From assembly GCF_009870825.1 (NCBI RefSeq), contig NZ_WTWY01000026.1, positions 1-63,308 on the forward strand: a stretch of DNA of 63,308 nucleotides, read 5' to 3'. Below are positions 1 through 8,165 of this stretch, piece by piece. The position numbers and the translations under genes were made by a program. How positions within the stretch are numbered: position 1 is the stretch's first letter; each line of letters starts with the position of its first letter. A model generated the notes under the pieces. That model was not told where the DNA came from and did no database searches. It was given only the letters and a program-made list of their open reading frames with translations. The DNA is from Paenibacillus sp. USDA918EY. Its GTDB lineage: Bacteria > Bacillota > Bacilli > Paenibacillales > Paenibacillaceae.

Positions 1-15
1 GTTGCCAAGCGAAGG

Positions 16-50
16 ACCACTGTTGATGTATAATCGACGGTGGTTTTTTT
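16..50 (+). terminator. Rho-independent terminator at left edge
   Basis: A 12-bp stem (ACCACTGTTGAT with ATCGACGGTGGT, two G:U pairs) closes a 5-nt loop and runs into seven T residues. It would end a transcript entering from outside the window, in B. subtilis order the recR/bofA region. Confidence 0.75.
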
Positions 51-363
51 ATTTTATGGCGCAGGGAATTATTTGTCGTTTGATGCTTTGTTATATGCTG
101 CGTATTTCAATCTAAAGCGGTTATCGTCGATATGATCTTTGTTCTACCGTTGTAGGGATGGTCATGCCAGGGATAATTGTGAATCGGCAGGTTCCCCCGC
201 GAAAATGGAGTGTTTATATCGGCGAGCTTTTACTGCTCACTAAACTAAAGTAACATTTTTGTTACCGACGCGCCAAAAGTTGTCAGTATAATATGAAGTG
301 TACATGTCAGGAGGTGTATTGGAGGTTATTAAGGGAACCGATCTTGGAAGAAGGAGGACATAC
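51..363. other. Intergenic region with dyad and possible promoter
   Basis: No gene is visible. A perfect dyad GTAAC-N6-GTTAC lies at 250-265, and a consensus -10 hexamer TATAAT at 287-292 follows it. No convincing -35 lies 16-18 bases upstream, so the promoter may depend on an activator or be illusory. A strong ribosome-binding site, AAGGAGGA at 351-358, belongs to the next gene. Confidence 0.35.
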
Positions 364-783
364 ATGCGCAGACGTTCTTGGCTGCATGCTCTTCTTTTGT
401 TTAGTATCGTTATGCTGCTGCTTGCAGGATGCGGAAAGTCTCAACCATCGTGGTCGTCTTTTGAAGGGGCTGCAAATGAAAAGACCTTTCCCGTTCCGAA
501 AGAAGCAAACCGAACCGATCGTAATGTAGGAAATACTAAAATAGATTATGTCCGTTATTCAATGAGCGGCCTCAAGGAAAAGGACAGTTTTCCCGAGGAA
601 TATTTAGAGAAAATAAAAGAGTGGGGTTGGCGCGAAAACACGGATGAATCCGAAGGGGCTTCCAAAGTATTCGAGAAGCAGAACCGGGTCGTCCATTTGA
701 CCATACACGATAATTATTTCACGGTCACCGTACTAGCGAAAGGCAAGGCGGCTGTAAAAAGCACGGACTCCACCAAACCATAA
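364..783 (+). CDS. Putative lipoprotein of unknown function
   Basis: Predicted 139-residue lipoprotein. The ATG at 364 sits 5 nt after AAGGAGGA; a longer in-frame start at 298 has no comparable site and would bury the signal peptide. Residues 2-4 are arginines, followed by a hydrophobic stretch and the lipobox L-A-G-C with Cys23 as the lipidated residue, so the protein should be anchored outside the membrane. The mature part is charged and soluble with no domain I recognise. It is a monocistron between its own promoter region and a strong terminator. The function is unknown; lipoprotein status is well supported by the signal sequence. Confidence 0.7.
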   Translation: MRRRSWLHALLLFSIVMLLLAGCGKSQPSWSSFEGAANEKTFPVPKEANRTDRNVGNTKIDYVRYSMSGLKEKDSFPEEYLEKIKEWGWRENTDESEGASKVFEKQNRVVHLTIHDNYFTVTVLAKGKAAVKSTDSTKP

Positions 784-817
784 AAGACCCGCATCTTAAG
801 ATGCAGGTCTTTTTTTA
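784..817 (+). terminator. Terminator after the lipoprotein gene
   Basis: AAGACC-GCATCT pairs with AGATGC-GGTCTT around a tight TA loop, followed by seven Ts. It abuts the stop codon. The complement also has an A-rich 5' side and T tract, so it could serve the converging minus-strand gene as well. Confidence 0.85.
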
Positions 818-882
818 ATATTAGAGATTGATTCTTAATCATTATCCACATGCATTGAAATTCAGGTTTGGATCCATAGCGT

Positions 883-1407
883 TTATTGCTGGTAATAAGA
901 AATATCCTGACGGTTGAATTTGATCATTCCGTCTTTGCGCAGCCTGGATAGACGGGCGTAGACATAGAAGCGCGGAAGCAAAAGCCACAGATGCCAGAAC
1001 AGCAAGGAAACGACAAACGAAAGGGGAGAGAAAAACAGAAACGCTAGAAAGAGCACCAGCCCGATGCTTGTAATGTACGTATAAACTTTTCTGAACATGC
1101 GGAAGCTGATATGCTGATCCGTAACGTATCCGACCCAGGGAATCTGCATAGAGAACTTCCACCGCTTATGGTACGCAGAGCCGGACAGGAGCAACACCGA
1201 GCGGGAAATAACGTAATGAATCCAAAAAACGAGCGGCGCTGCGAGCACAAAATAAAATATGCTCATCCAGGATATCAACAGCGTCTCCGCAATCAGCGCG
1301 ATATAAGGAAGAAGGAGATAACAGCGGACGAAAATCCGCTTTACCGGTATCCTTTTGATTAACTTATAATGATAAAAGGTAGCGTTGATATTGTTCTCCT
1401 CAGTCAT
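883..1407 (-). CDS. Membrane protein of unknown function
   Basis: A 174-residue protein with a basic N-terminus, two hydrophobic hairpins (about residues 29-67 and 108-145, probably four transmembrane helices) and a basic C-terminal tail. A good ribosome-binding site (AAGGGAGGAA on the minus strand) precedes the ATG by about 12 nt. It converges on the lipoprotein gene and shares its terminator, and diverges from csfB. I recognise no catalytic or transport motif. The coding call rests on length, membrane topology and the ribosome-binding site. Confidence 0.6.
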   Translation of the reverse strand: MTEENNINATFYHYKLIKRIPVKRIFVRCYLLLPYIALIAETLLISWMSIFYFVLAAPLVFWIHYVISRSVLLLSGSAYHKRWKFSMQIPWVGYVTDQHISFRMFRKVYTYITSIGLVLFLAFLFFSPLSFVVSLLFWHLWLLLPRFYVYARLSRLRKDGMIKFNRQDISYYQQ

Positions 1408-1618
1408 AGAAAAATAGCGTTCCTCCCTTATGTCTTTATTTCATATATCGGCTCTTTCTCGGGAATTCATTAAGTTTTCGTGTACAAACACGCGTTTAGT
1501 CGCAGATGAATATGAATGGTGTAGGCCATAAGGGATATGAAACAACTATGAAAGGGTTTAAAATAATAGAAAATGAGCCATACTTCATAGTAATCAAAGA
1601 AACAAGGTGGGATGGTTG

Positions 1619-1807
1619 ATGGAAGATAATCATACCGAACACGTCTGTATCATTTGCGGGCAAACGAAAGAAGAAGGGATCACGATCGTGTCCCAGTTTA
1701 TTTGCGAGGATTGCGAAAGCGAAATGGTGCGCACCGATGCCGGGGATGCAAAATATCATTTTTATATCCATCAGATGAGACAAATCAGCATGCAGACCCA
1801 TGTTTGA
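1619..1807 (+). CDS. csfB: Anti-sigma-G factor Gin (CsfB)
   Basis: A 62-residue zinc-knuckle protein. In the Gin family it binds sigma-G, and in Bacillus also sigma-E, to stop premature or misplaced late sporulation transcription. Two CxxC pairs (Cys10/13 and Cys29/32) form the expected treble-clef-like zinc site, and the length matches the roughly 64 residues of B. subtilis Gin. The ATG at 1619 lies about 8 nt after AAGGTGGGA; an in-frame GTG at 1607 overlaps that site and is less likely. Its place upstream of the decarboxylase and tmk matches B. subtilis, but xpaC and yaaN, which lie between there, are absent. A terminator lies 78 nt downstream. Confidence 0.88.
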   Translation: MEDNHTEHVCIICGQTKEEGITIVSQFICEDCESEMVRTDAGDAKYHFYIHQMRQISMQTHV

Positions 1808-1885
1808 GGCAAATTCGGCAATATGCTTGGAAAGCAGCTAAAATACATTGGACATATCGTGGCTTCGCAATATTGCGAATGAAGG

Positions 1886-1915
1886 AAGGGCTGGCGGAAT
1901 GCTTGCCCTTTTTTT
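1886..1915 (+). terminator. Terminator downstream of csfB
   Basis: AAGGGC pairs with GCCCTT around an imperfect GC-rich interior, followed by a run of Ts. This separates csfB from the decarboxylase gene. Confidence 0.7.
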
Positions 1916-2104
1916 AAGATCAGTGGTAAAGCCTGCAATTGGACTTGGCAGAGCTTTTTCTTCACAAGTTTTCGTTTTGAGCCGGCACGAGCTCTTTAAT
2001 AAGAGGAGCTTGATTTCGGCTTTGTTTTGCCGTTTCGTTAGCTGGATGGTTCAATATACGGTAAAATAGGGTATAGAGTGAAACCGGAAGGAATCGAAGT
2101 CGAA

Positions 2105-3712
2105 ATGGGCAAAAAACAGTTGGAAAAAGAAAAGGCGCCTCTATTCGAGGCACTATGTCAATACAAAAACGGCAGGCAAGCCTCCTTTCATGTACCCGGC
2201 CATAAAAAAGGACGGGCTTATGCCGCTCTGGGGGGAGCGGGTTTTCTGGATCAAGTGATGGAGGCGGATGTCACGGAAATTTCGGGGACCGACGATCTTC
2301 ACCATCCCGAGGGTGTTATCCGCGATGCACAGAGGCTGGCTGCGGATTGTTTCGGGGCGGAGGAAAGCTTTTTCCTCGTTGGCGGAAGCACGTCCGGCAA
2401 TTTGGCGATGATTTTGACCGTGTGTACGCGTCCCGGAGATATATTGCTGGTCCAACGGAACGTGCATAAATCGGTACTCAACGGCTTGATGCTGGCGGGG
2501 GCAAGGGCGGTGTTTCTGCAGCCGTTGGTAGACGAGCCCAGCGGGCTTGCCACGGCGCCCGCAGCCGAGACGGTCACCGCCGCACTGGCCGCATATCCGG
2601 AGGCCAAAGGCGTGCTTGTCACCATGCCGAACTATTACGGCATGGGAACCGACTTGGCGCCGCTCGCGGAGGCCTGTCATCGGCACGGCGTGCCGCTGCT
2701 TGTGGACGAGGCGCACGGCGCCCATTACGGGCAGCATCCGGAACTGCCCGTAAGCGCGTTGGCCAGCGGCGCAGACGTCGTCGTTCAATCGACGCACAAG
2801 ATGCTGGCCGCGCTCACCATGGGAGCCATGCTGCACGTCCAAGGTCCGCGGGTGAACCGCGGACTTCTCCGCCAGCGGCTGGCCATGGTGCAAAGCTCGA
2901 GCCCATCGTACCCGGTGATGGGCTCTCTCGACCTGGCGCGGCGCCAGCTGCACGTGCAGGGCGCCGCAGCCTTCACGGCGGGTCTTGCCGCCGTGGAGGG
3001 ACTGAAGCGCGGCCTCAGGGAGCTGCCGCGCTTCGGGCTGCTGCAGCCGCAGGCGCAGCAGCGGGGTGCCGCCGGCGATGCAGCGGCGGCCTATGCCACG
3101 CAGGACCCGTTCAAGGTGGTCATTTATGACCGCACCGGGGTCCTGAGCGGCTACGAGCTGCAGCGCCGGCTTGAAGCCTGGGGCTGCGTGCCCGAGATGA
3201 GCGATGACCGGTACGTGGTCCTGCTCTATAGTTTGGGGTCGACGGAAGAGGACACCCGTCACCTTTTGATGGCCCTATCGCATATAACTGTAGAGAAGGC
3301 GGACGCCCAGCCGATGCATTCTCCATCACGAGTTCTGCAGCCGCAGGCTTCCGCGCATGTCGACAAGGCCAAAGAGAACCTTGCTGTCGAATTTTCCACG
3401 TGGAACATTTTTGAACCAACCGCTTTTTCGGAGCCGGTCCCATTCAGCCTGACCCCGACCGATCCCGACGACGTGGAGGCCATTCCACTGGAAGATGGTT
3501 CGGGGAGGATGGCGGCAGAGATGGTTATACCGTACCCGCCGGGCATTCCCGTTTTGTACCCGGGAGAACGGGTAACCGAAGCGACGATCCGCAAGCTGCA
3601 AGCCTTGGCGCAAGCCGGTGCCAAATGCCAGGGCGCCCAGGATCCGAAGCTGAGGACGATCCTTGTTTACAAAGATGGAGACTCGTCTCCGGATCGCGGA
3701 AAACTTTTTTGA
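2105..3712 (+). CDS. yaaO: Orn/Lys/Arg decarboxylase family protein (YaaO-like)
   Basis: PLP-dependent fold-type I decarboxylase of 535 residues, related to arginine/lysine decarboxylases. Landmarks are the N-terminal SFHVPGHKKG, GGSTSGN at 93-99 (phosphate binding), DEAH at 201-204 (the PLP-ring aspartate) and STHK with the Schiff-base lysine at about 232. A shorter C-terminal Orn/Lys/Arg decarboxylase domain ends in a PYPPGIP motif. The substrate cannot be read from the sequence; YaaO of B. subtilis is the positional counterpart. The start is uncertain: ATG 2105 (chosen, weak GGAAGG 12-13 nt upstream) or GTG 2078. The middle third, about 2530-3200, is conspicuously richer in GC than its neighbours. 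Confidence 0.85.
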   Translation: MGKKQLEKEKAPLFEALCQYKNGRQASFHVPGHKKGRAYAALGGAGFLDQVMEADVTEISGTDDLHHPEGVIRDAQRLAADCFGAEESFFLVGGSTSGNLAMILTVCTRPGDILLVQRNVHKSVLNGLMLAGARAVFLQPLVDEPSGLATAPAAETVTAALAAYPEAKGVLVTMPNYYGMGTDLAPLAEACHRHGVPLLVDEAHGAHYGQHPELPVSALASGADVVVQSTHKMLAALTMGAMLHVQGPRVNRGLLRQRLAMVQSSSPSYPVMGSLDLARRQLHVQGAAAFTAGLAAVEGLKRGLRELPRFGLLQPQAQQRGAAGDAAAAYATQDPFKVVIYDRTGVLSGYELQRRLEAWGCVPEMSDDRYVVLLYSLGSTEEDTRHLLMALSHITVEKADAQPMHSPSRVLQPQASAHVDKAKENLAVEFSTWNIFEPTAFSEPVPFSLTPTDPDDVEAIPLEDGSGRMAAEMVIPYPPGIPVLYPGERVTEATIRKLQALAQAGAKCQGAQDPKLRTILVYKDGDSSPDRGKLF

Positions 3713-3886
3713 GCTCATGCGGGCGACCAGTGGCAAATTGATATACCCCAAAATTATAAGAATCGTCGATGAATCGCGCTTTAAACTTCGGGCCGCAGTC
3801 AAACGGGGGAGGATTACCAGACCGCGCTTCCGATATTGTTGCAAAATACCTAACTTAAAAATAACAAAAGAGCAGGAGAATGTTGA

Positions 3887-4531
3887 ATGAGTCATGGCAG
3901 GGGAATATTCGTTACGCTGGAGGGAGGGGAAGGAACCGGAAAAACGACCGTTATAGGCAAACTCAAGGACTACCTGGAAAACCGCTCCGTCCCTCATATC
4001 GTGACGCGCGAGCCGGGAGGCATCGAAATCGCCGAAAAAATACGCGAGGTCATTTTAAACCCGAGCCACACGGCGATGGACCCACGTACGGAAGCTTTGC
4101 TGTATGCCGCTTCGCGCAGCCAACATCTGGCGGAGAAGGTGGAGCCCGCGCTGGCGGAAGGCAAGCTGGTGTTGTGCGACCGGTTTGTCGACAGCAGCCT
4201 CGTGTATCAGGGATATGCCCGCGGAATCGGCATGGACGAAGTGTGGAGCATCAACCAATTTGCGATTCATGACCGGATGCCGCAGCTGACGTTTTATTTG
4301 GATATCGAACCCGAGGTGGGATTGGCGCGTATTGCCGCCAACCGGAACCGGGAAGTCAATCGTTTGGATCTGGAGGACTTATCGTTTCATCATAAAGTAA
4401 GAGAAGGGTATTTGCAGCTTGTCGAACGTTTTTCCGATCGGATTGTCGTAATCGATGCATCGCAAACGTTGGAAAATGTCGAGCGGGACATCATTCGGAG
4501 CTTGGAAGAGCGGATTTTAAAGGATTTTTGA
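3887..4531 (+). CDS. tmk: Thymidylate kinase
   Basis: Phosphorylates dTMP to dTDP with ATP, the committed step to dTTP. The 214-residue length is typical. It shows the P-loop GGEGTGKTT (13-21), TREPGG (40-45), the DRF-x-DSS dTMP-binding motif from residue 98, and an arginine-containing lid at about 150-160. The ATG follows AGGAG by 9 nt. The order decarboxylase-tmk-darA-yaaR-holB is conserved with B. subtilis, so nucleotide supply sits next to the clamp-loader subunit. Upstream, 3713-3886 has no gene. Confidence 0.97.
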   Translation: MSHGRGIFVTLEGGEGTGKTTVIGKLKDYLENRSVPHIVTREPGGIEIAEKIREVILNPSHTAMDPRTEALLYAASRSQHLAEKVEPALAEGKLVLCDRFVDSSLVYQGYARGIGMDEVWSINQFAIHDRMPQLTFYLDIEPEVGLARIAANRNREVNRLDLEDLSFHHKVREGYLQLVERFSDRIVVIDASQTLENVERDIIRSLEERILKDF

Positions 4532-4636
4532 GGACCTTTGTCAAATAAGTTAAAGATGGCTTGGAAGGACAACGGGCCGCTAAATCAAGGACTTGTTTCC
4601 GTATCAAGCCAAAATTCAAAGAGGAGGGAATGCAGG

Positions 4637-4966
4637 ATGAAACTGATCGTTGCGATTGTACAGGATAAAGACAGCAACCGTTTGTCTGCGGGGCTGGTGA
4701 AAGCGAATTTTCGGGCGACAAAACTGGCAAGTACCGGCGGGTTTCTTCGGGCGGGGAACACCACATTTATGATCGGGGTGGACGACAGTCAGGTCGAGGC
4801 CGTAATGAACGTCATCCGCAGCAGTTGTAAAGTCAGGGAGCAGCTTGTTACTCCGGTTACGCCGATGAGCGGTACGACAGATTCTTATTTGCCTCTCCCC
4901 GTTGAAGTTCAAGTGGGCGGAGCCACCGTATTCGTGCTGCCGGTAGACCGTTTTGAACATTTCTAA
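4637..4966 (+). CDS. darA: Cyclic-di-AMP receptor DarA (PII-like)
   Basis: A 109-residue PII-like protein, the exact B. subtilis DarA (YaaQ) length, which binds c-di-AMP as a trimer. It starts MKLIVAIVQDKD and has the family segments LSAGLVKANFRATKLAS, GGFLRAGN and VEVQVGGATVFVLPV. The ATG at 4637 follows AAAGAGGAGGGAA; a longer in-frame start at 4538 would add residues unrelated to the family. It lies between tmk and yaaR. Downstream, a small stem (ATAAGGC with GCCTTAT at 5164-5184) with a poor T-tract might end the message. A c-di-AMP riboswitch is also present near 13 kb. Confidence 0.95.
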   Translation: MKLIVAIVQDKDSNRLSAGLVKANFRATKLASTGGFLRAGNTTFMIGVDDSQVEAVMNVIRSSCKVREQLVTPVTPMSGTTDSYLPLPVEVQVGGATVFVLPVDRFEHF

Positions 4967-4967
4967 G

Positions 4968-5018
4968 TAGGATTTTGCAAAAAATTTGATTTCAGGATCA
5001 AATGTTTGCAAAAGCCTG
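4968..5018. repeat. Intergenic GGATTTTGCA palindrome-like elements
   Basis: TAGGATTTTGCAAAAAATTTGAT (4968-4990, split by eye into two half-sites) is followed by CAGG...TTTGCAAA...CCTG (4993-5018). Both are centred on TTTGCAAA-like cores. Similar elements lie at 24311-24330 and 33310-33328. A hairpin GGGATG-N6-CATCCC follows at 5029-5046. Confidence 0.4.
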
Positions 5019-5222
5019 ACTAATTCAAGGGATGCTGCAACATCCCGCCACGGCTTCAGGGACCGGAAAAAAGGGCAATTACGAACCTTCGGTGCCGCAA
5101 AGCGGGCGGAATCCTTGCAGCGTTCTGACCATCCGAAAAAAACGCAGCCGGGAGGATCGCAGCATAAGGCGAATGAAGCCTTATTTCGCATTATTCTTGG
5201 CAGCTAAAGGCAGGAGATATTC

Positions 5223-5666
5223 TTGAAAATCAACCCGGGGTTTAGACCCATCAAAAGCGAACTCCCGGTAACCGACGGTTTGACGAAACCCGTTCAGCAA
5301 AAATCTTTCCTGGACGTCATGCAGCAGCAGAAAGAAACCGCCTCCCAGGAGGAGCTCGGGCGCCGGTTCAAGGAAATTCAGATGCAGGGGGAACGCTTGG
5401 CCCGTTCCATGACCATCCGCGAGCTGAAAGCATATCGCCTTCTGGTGAAGCGGTTTTTGGAGGATACGGTGAGACGCGGCGTTACCATGAAGGAAGCTAG
5501 AGGATGGGACCGACGCGGTCGGGGAAAACGATATAAATTAATCGATGAGATTGATGCGGCGCTGCTTGGCTTGGCTGACGAGATGCTGGAAAGCGAGCAA
5601 GGAAAAATTGAGCTGCTGCAGCGAATAGGCGAAATCCGCGGCATGCTGATCAATCTCGTTTTTTGA
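5223..5666 (+). CDS. yaaR: YaaR family protein (DUF327)
   Basis: A 147-residue protein nearly identical in length to B. subtilis YaaR. It is mostly helical and highly charged, with the family core RSMTIRELKAYRLLVKRFLE and a C-terminal ending in EIRGMLINLVF. The start is a TTG 8-9 nt after GCAGGAG; no ATG alternative is better placed. The biochemical role is not established. Its invariable place between darA and holB suggests a link with that operon. Convinced of family, not of function. Confidence 0.88.
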   Translation: MKINPGFRPIKSELPVTDGLTKPVQQKSFLDVMQQQKETASQEELGRRFKEIQMQGERLARSMTIRELKAYRLLVKRFLEDTVRRGVTMKEARGWDRRGRGKRYKLIDEIDAALLGLADEMLESEQGKIELLQRIGEIRGMLINLVF

Positions 5667-5867
5667 AGAAATAGGAATGAACAAGTTTGCCTTGTCATGA
5701 TAAACTAGAGATATAAGCCGATCATCATAGGCAGATTCAAGGGAGATTTTGCAAGGCCGCAATAGGACGATTACAAGCCCGCCAAGGATGAAGAATCTTT
5801 TAATATGCGTAATAAAAGGCTGCAATCGGAACCGGTTTTTGTAAAATCTTAAAGGAAGAGAGGAACT

Positions 5868-6842
5868 ATGTCTTTTCAGGATATTATGGGACAGGATGCG
5901 GCGAAAAAGCTGCTGCAGAATGCGCTTCGCAGCGATTCCGTGAGCCATGCCTACATTTTTAGCGGGCCGGCCGGCTGTGGGCAGATGAAGACGGCGATAG
6001 CCTTTGCTCAGGCGCTGTTTTGTACCGAACGCGTGGATGATGCATGCGGGCAATGCCTGGAATGCCGCAAAGTCCAGCACGGGAACCATCCCGATCTTCA
6101 TCTTCTCGCTCCCGACGGATCGTCCATCAAAATTGACCAGATCCGCGAACTGCAGCGGGTCTTTTCCTATCGTTCGGAATCGGCGAATCCGAAGGTGTAT
6201 ATTATAGATCACGCTGATTCGATGACGGTGCAGGCGGCCAACAGCCTGCTTAAATTTTTGGAGGAGCCTCCGGTTCCGGCCGTGGCCGTTCTGATTACGG
6301 AAAATGGACAAGCGCTGCTGCCGACGATTCAATCGCGGGCTCAGACGATCCCCTTTTTCCCGTTAAATCCGGGACTGATGCTTCAGCAGCTGGTCGACGA
6401 AGGATACCCTTCGGCGCTTGCCCGCTGCGCGGTTCATTTATCGTCCGGACTCGACGGATGCCGCGAAATGATCGAGCAGAATTGGTTTGCAGAAATTAGA
6501 AGCGTAGTGTTACAATTAGGGAAGGAGGCTCTCGGACGAGGCAGCTCCGCTCTGGTGACCGCAGCGCAGAAGGTGTTTAAGGCCGGACTCTCCGATCATC
6601 TGGATGTACTGTTAAGTTTGTTTCATTTGTGGTTCAAAGATATGCTTCACGTCCAGTACGGAAAGCACGAAAGTATCGTTTTTATAGATCAGTTGGAGTT
6701 CTTATCCACACATGCATCATCCCGCAGCACAGCACAATGGGTCTCCTATATGGATTTGGCCGCAGAGTGCCGGAAGAAATTGCGCTACAATGTGAATGGC
6801 CAACTTTGTATCGAACAATTTTTGATCGGTTTGGAAGGGTAG
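5868..6842 (+). CDS. holB: DNA polymerase III delta' subunit
   Basis: Clamp-loader subunit of 324 residues that, with tau and delta, opens the sliding clamp at replication forks. It has the zinc module (Cys52, Cys60, Cys63, Cys66), a Walker B-like IIDHAD (112-117), ANSLLKFLEEPP and the SRAQ sensor (156-159) that contacts ATP in neighbouring subunits. The P-loop reads GPAGCGQM (33-40), with Gln in place of the Walker A lysine, so this subunit should not bind ATP in the usual way; delta' is known not to hydrolyse ATP. The ATG follows AAGGAAGAGAGGAA. The next gene, ricT, starts 48 nt downstream. Confidence 0.95.
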   Translation: MSFQDIMGQDAAKKLLQNALRSDSVSHAYIFSGPAGCGQMKTAIAFAQALFCTERVDDACGQCLECRKVQHGNHPDLHLLAPDGSSIKIDQIRELQRVFSYRSESANPKVYIIDHADSMTVQAANSLLKFLEEPPVPAVAVLITENGQALLPTIQSRAQTIPFFPLNPGLMLQQLVDEGYPSALARCAVHLSSGLDGCREMIEQNWFAEIRSVVLQLGKEALGRGSSALVTAAQKVFKAGLSDHLDVLLSLFHLWFKDMLHVQYGKHESIVFIDQLEFLSTHASSRSTAQWVSYMDLAAECRKKLRYNVNGQLCIEQFLIGLEG

Positions 6843-6889
6843 CTTCATGGCCAGCCAATTTTTTCTCTGGCATACAAGGGGGTTAGTTT

Positions 6890-7690
6890 TTGTACAGTGT
6901 AGTGGGCGTCCGTTTTAAGAAAGCGGGCAAAATTTATTACTTCGATCCGCTTGATTTTCCGATTGAAAAGGATCACAGCGTGATCGTTGAAACGGCGCGG
7001 GGCATCGAATATGGCAAAGTGGTTGTCGGAAAAAAAGAAGTAGGGGAAGCCGACGTGGTCCTGCCCTTGAAAAAGGTGATACGCATTGCCGGCGAAGCCG
7101 ACGCACGCGTTGTAGAAGAGAATAAGCAGGCTGCCAAAGAGGCTTTTACGACCTGTTTAAATAAAATCCGCGATCATGGTCTCAAAATGAAGCTGGTGGA
7201 CGTGGAATTTACGTTTGACCGCAACAAAATCATTTTTTATTTTACGGCCGAGGGAAGAGTGGATTTCCGGGAGCTGGTAAAGGATTTGGCCGGGATCTTC
7301 CGGACGCGGATCGAGCTCAGACAAATCGGGGTCCGGGACGAAGCGAAGATGCTGGGCGGCATCGGCCCATGCGGTCGCATTCTTTGCTGCTCCTCCTGGC
7401 TTGGCGACTTCGAGCCGGTATCGATCAAAATGGCCAAGGATCAAAGCTTATCGCTGAATCCGACCAAAATTTCCGGTTTATGCGGAAGACTTATGTGCTG
7501 CTTGAAATATGAGCATGATAATTATGAAAGTGTGAAGGAAGAACTGCCATCGGTAGGCAAAATCGTCATCACGTCTTTGGGCGAAGGCAAAGTGGTCGGC
7601 ATCAACGCCGACAGCCGTTCCGTTCATGTCCAGCTGTTTGACATCGGCAAGGTCAGGGAACTGCAAATGGATGACGTTGTCATTAAGTAA
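6890..7690 (+). CDS. ricT: PSP1-domain protein RicT (YaaT)
   Basis: A 266-residue PSP1-domain protein, a component of the RicA-RicF-RicT complex that carries Fe-S clusters. In B. subtilis it modulates RNase Y mRNA processing and, through it, biofilm, competence and sporulation. The cysteine motifs CGRILCC (161-167) and CGRLMCC (198-204) are the likely cluster ligands. The TTG start at 6890 lies about 7 nt after AAGGGGG. It is cotranscribed with holB upstream and yabA downstream (28-nt gap), as in B. subtilis. Confidence 0.95.
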   Translation: MYSVVGVRFKKAGKIYYFDPLDFPIEKDHSVIVETARGIEYGKVVVGKKEVGEADVVLPLKKVIRIAGEADARVVEENKQAAKEAFTTCLNKIRDHGLKMKLVDVEFTFDRNKIIFYFTAEGRVDFRELVKDLAGIFRTRIELRQIGVRDEAKMLGGIGPCGRILCCSSWLGDFEPVSIKMAKDQSLSLNPTKISGLCGRLMCCLKYEHDNYESVKEELPSVGKIVITSLGEGKVVGINADSRSVHVQLFDIGKVRELQMDDVVIK

Positions 7691-7718
7691 ACCATAGGGT
7701 TACTTTCGGGGTGGAGAC

Positions 7719-8081
7719 TTGGAAAAGAAAAGTATTTTTGCACACATTCAGGAAATGGAAACACAAATGGGACAGATCCATAGTGATCTAGGTGAAATGA
7801 AGCTGATTATGAAAGAGCTGCTGGAGGAGAATCACCGGCTGACGCTGGAAAACGAACACCTCCGCAAAATATTGAAGGAAGCTTTGCCCGCCGAAGAGGG
7901 AGCTCCTTTGCCGCAGCCTCATGTCCCGATCAAACCCGAACATCCCAGCGATGTCGTAGGTGAAGGGTATGACAATCTGGCACGGCTTTATCATGAAGGC
8001 TTTCACATTTGCAACGTGTATTATGGACATTTGCGCACGGAAGGCGATTGCCTTTTCTGTCTGTCTTTTTTGAATAAATGA
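7719..8081 (+). CDS. yabA: Replication initiation control protein YabA
   Basis: Negative regulator of replication initiation that bridges DnaA and the DnaN sliding clamp. The 120-residue protein has an N-terminal leucine-rich coiled coil (about 1-55), a proline-rich linker and a C-terminal zinc site (His96, Cys98, Cys111, Cys114). Start is TTG 7719 after GGGGTGGAG. It closes the tmk-holB-ricT-yabA transcription unit, since a strong terminator begins 3 nt after the stop. Confidence 0.95.
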   Translation: MEKKSIFAHIQEMETQMGQIHSDLGEMKLIMKELLEENHRLTLENEHLRKILKEALPAEEGAPLPQPHVPIKPEHPSDVVGEGYDNLARLYHEGFHICNVYYGHLRTEGDCLFCLSFLNK

Positions 8082-8083
8082 AG

Positions 8084-8112
8084 CCGTAGGAGCGACTCCT
8101 ACGGTTTTTTTT
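8084..8112 (+). terminator. Terminator after yabA
   Basis: A perfect 9-bp stem CCGTAGGAG/CTCCTACGG with a 3-nt loop is followed by eight Ts. Confidence 0.93.
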
Positions 8113-8165
8113 CAACAATCCGAAAGTGTAAACTTTTCATGAAGGAGAACAATAGATAAAGGAAA

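Noticed and set aside
2153..3262. A 369-codon minus-strand frame in the decarboxylase gene
   Set aside because: Lies in the GC-rich part of a well-supported gene; the translation shows no domain.
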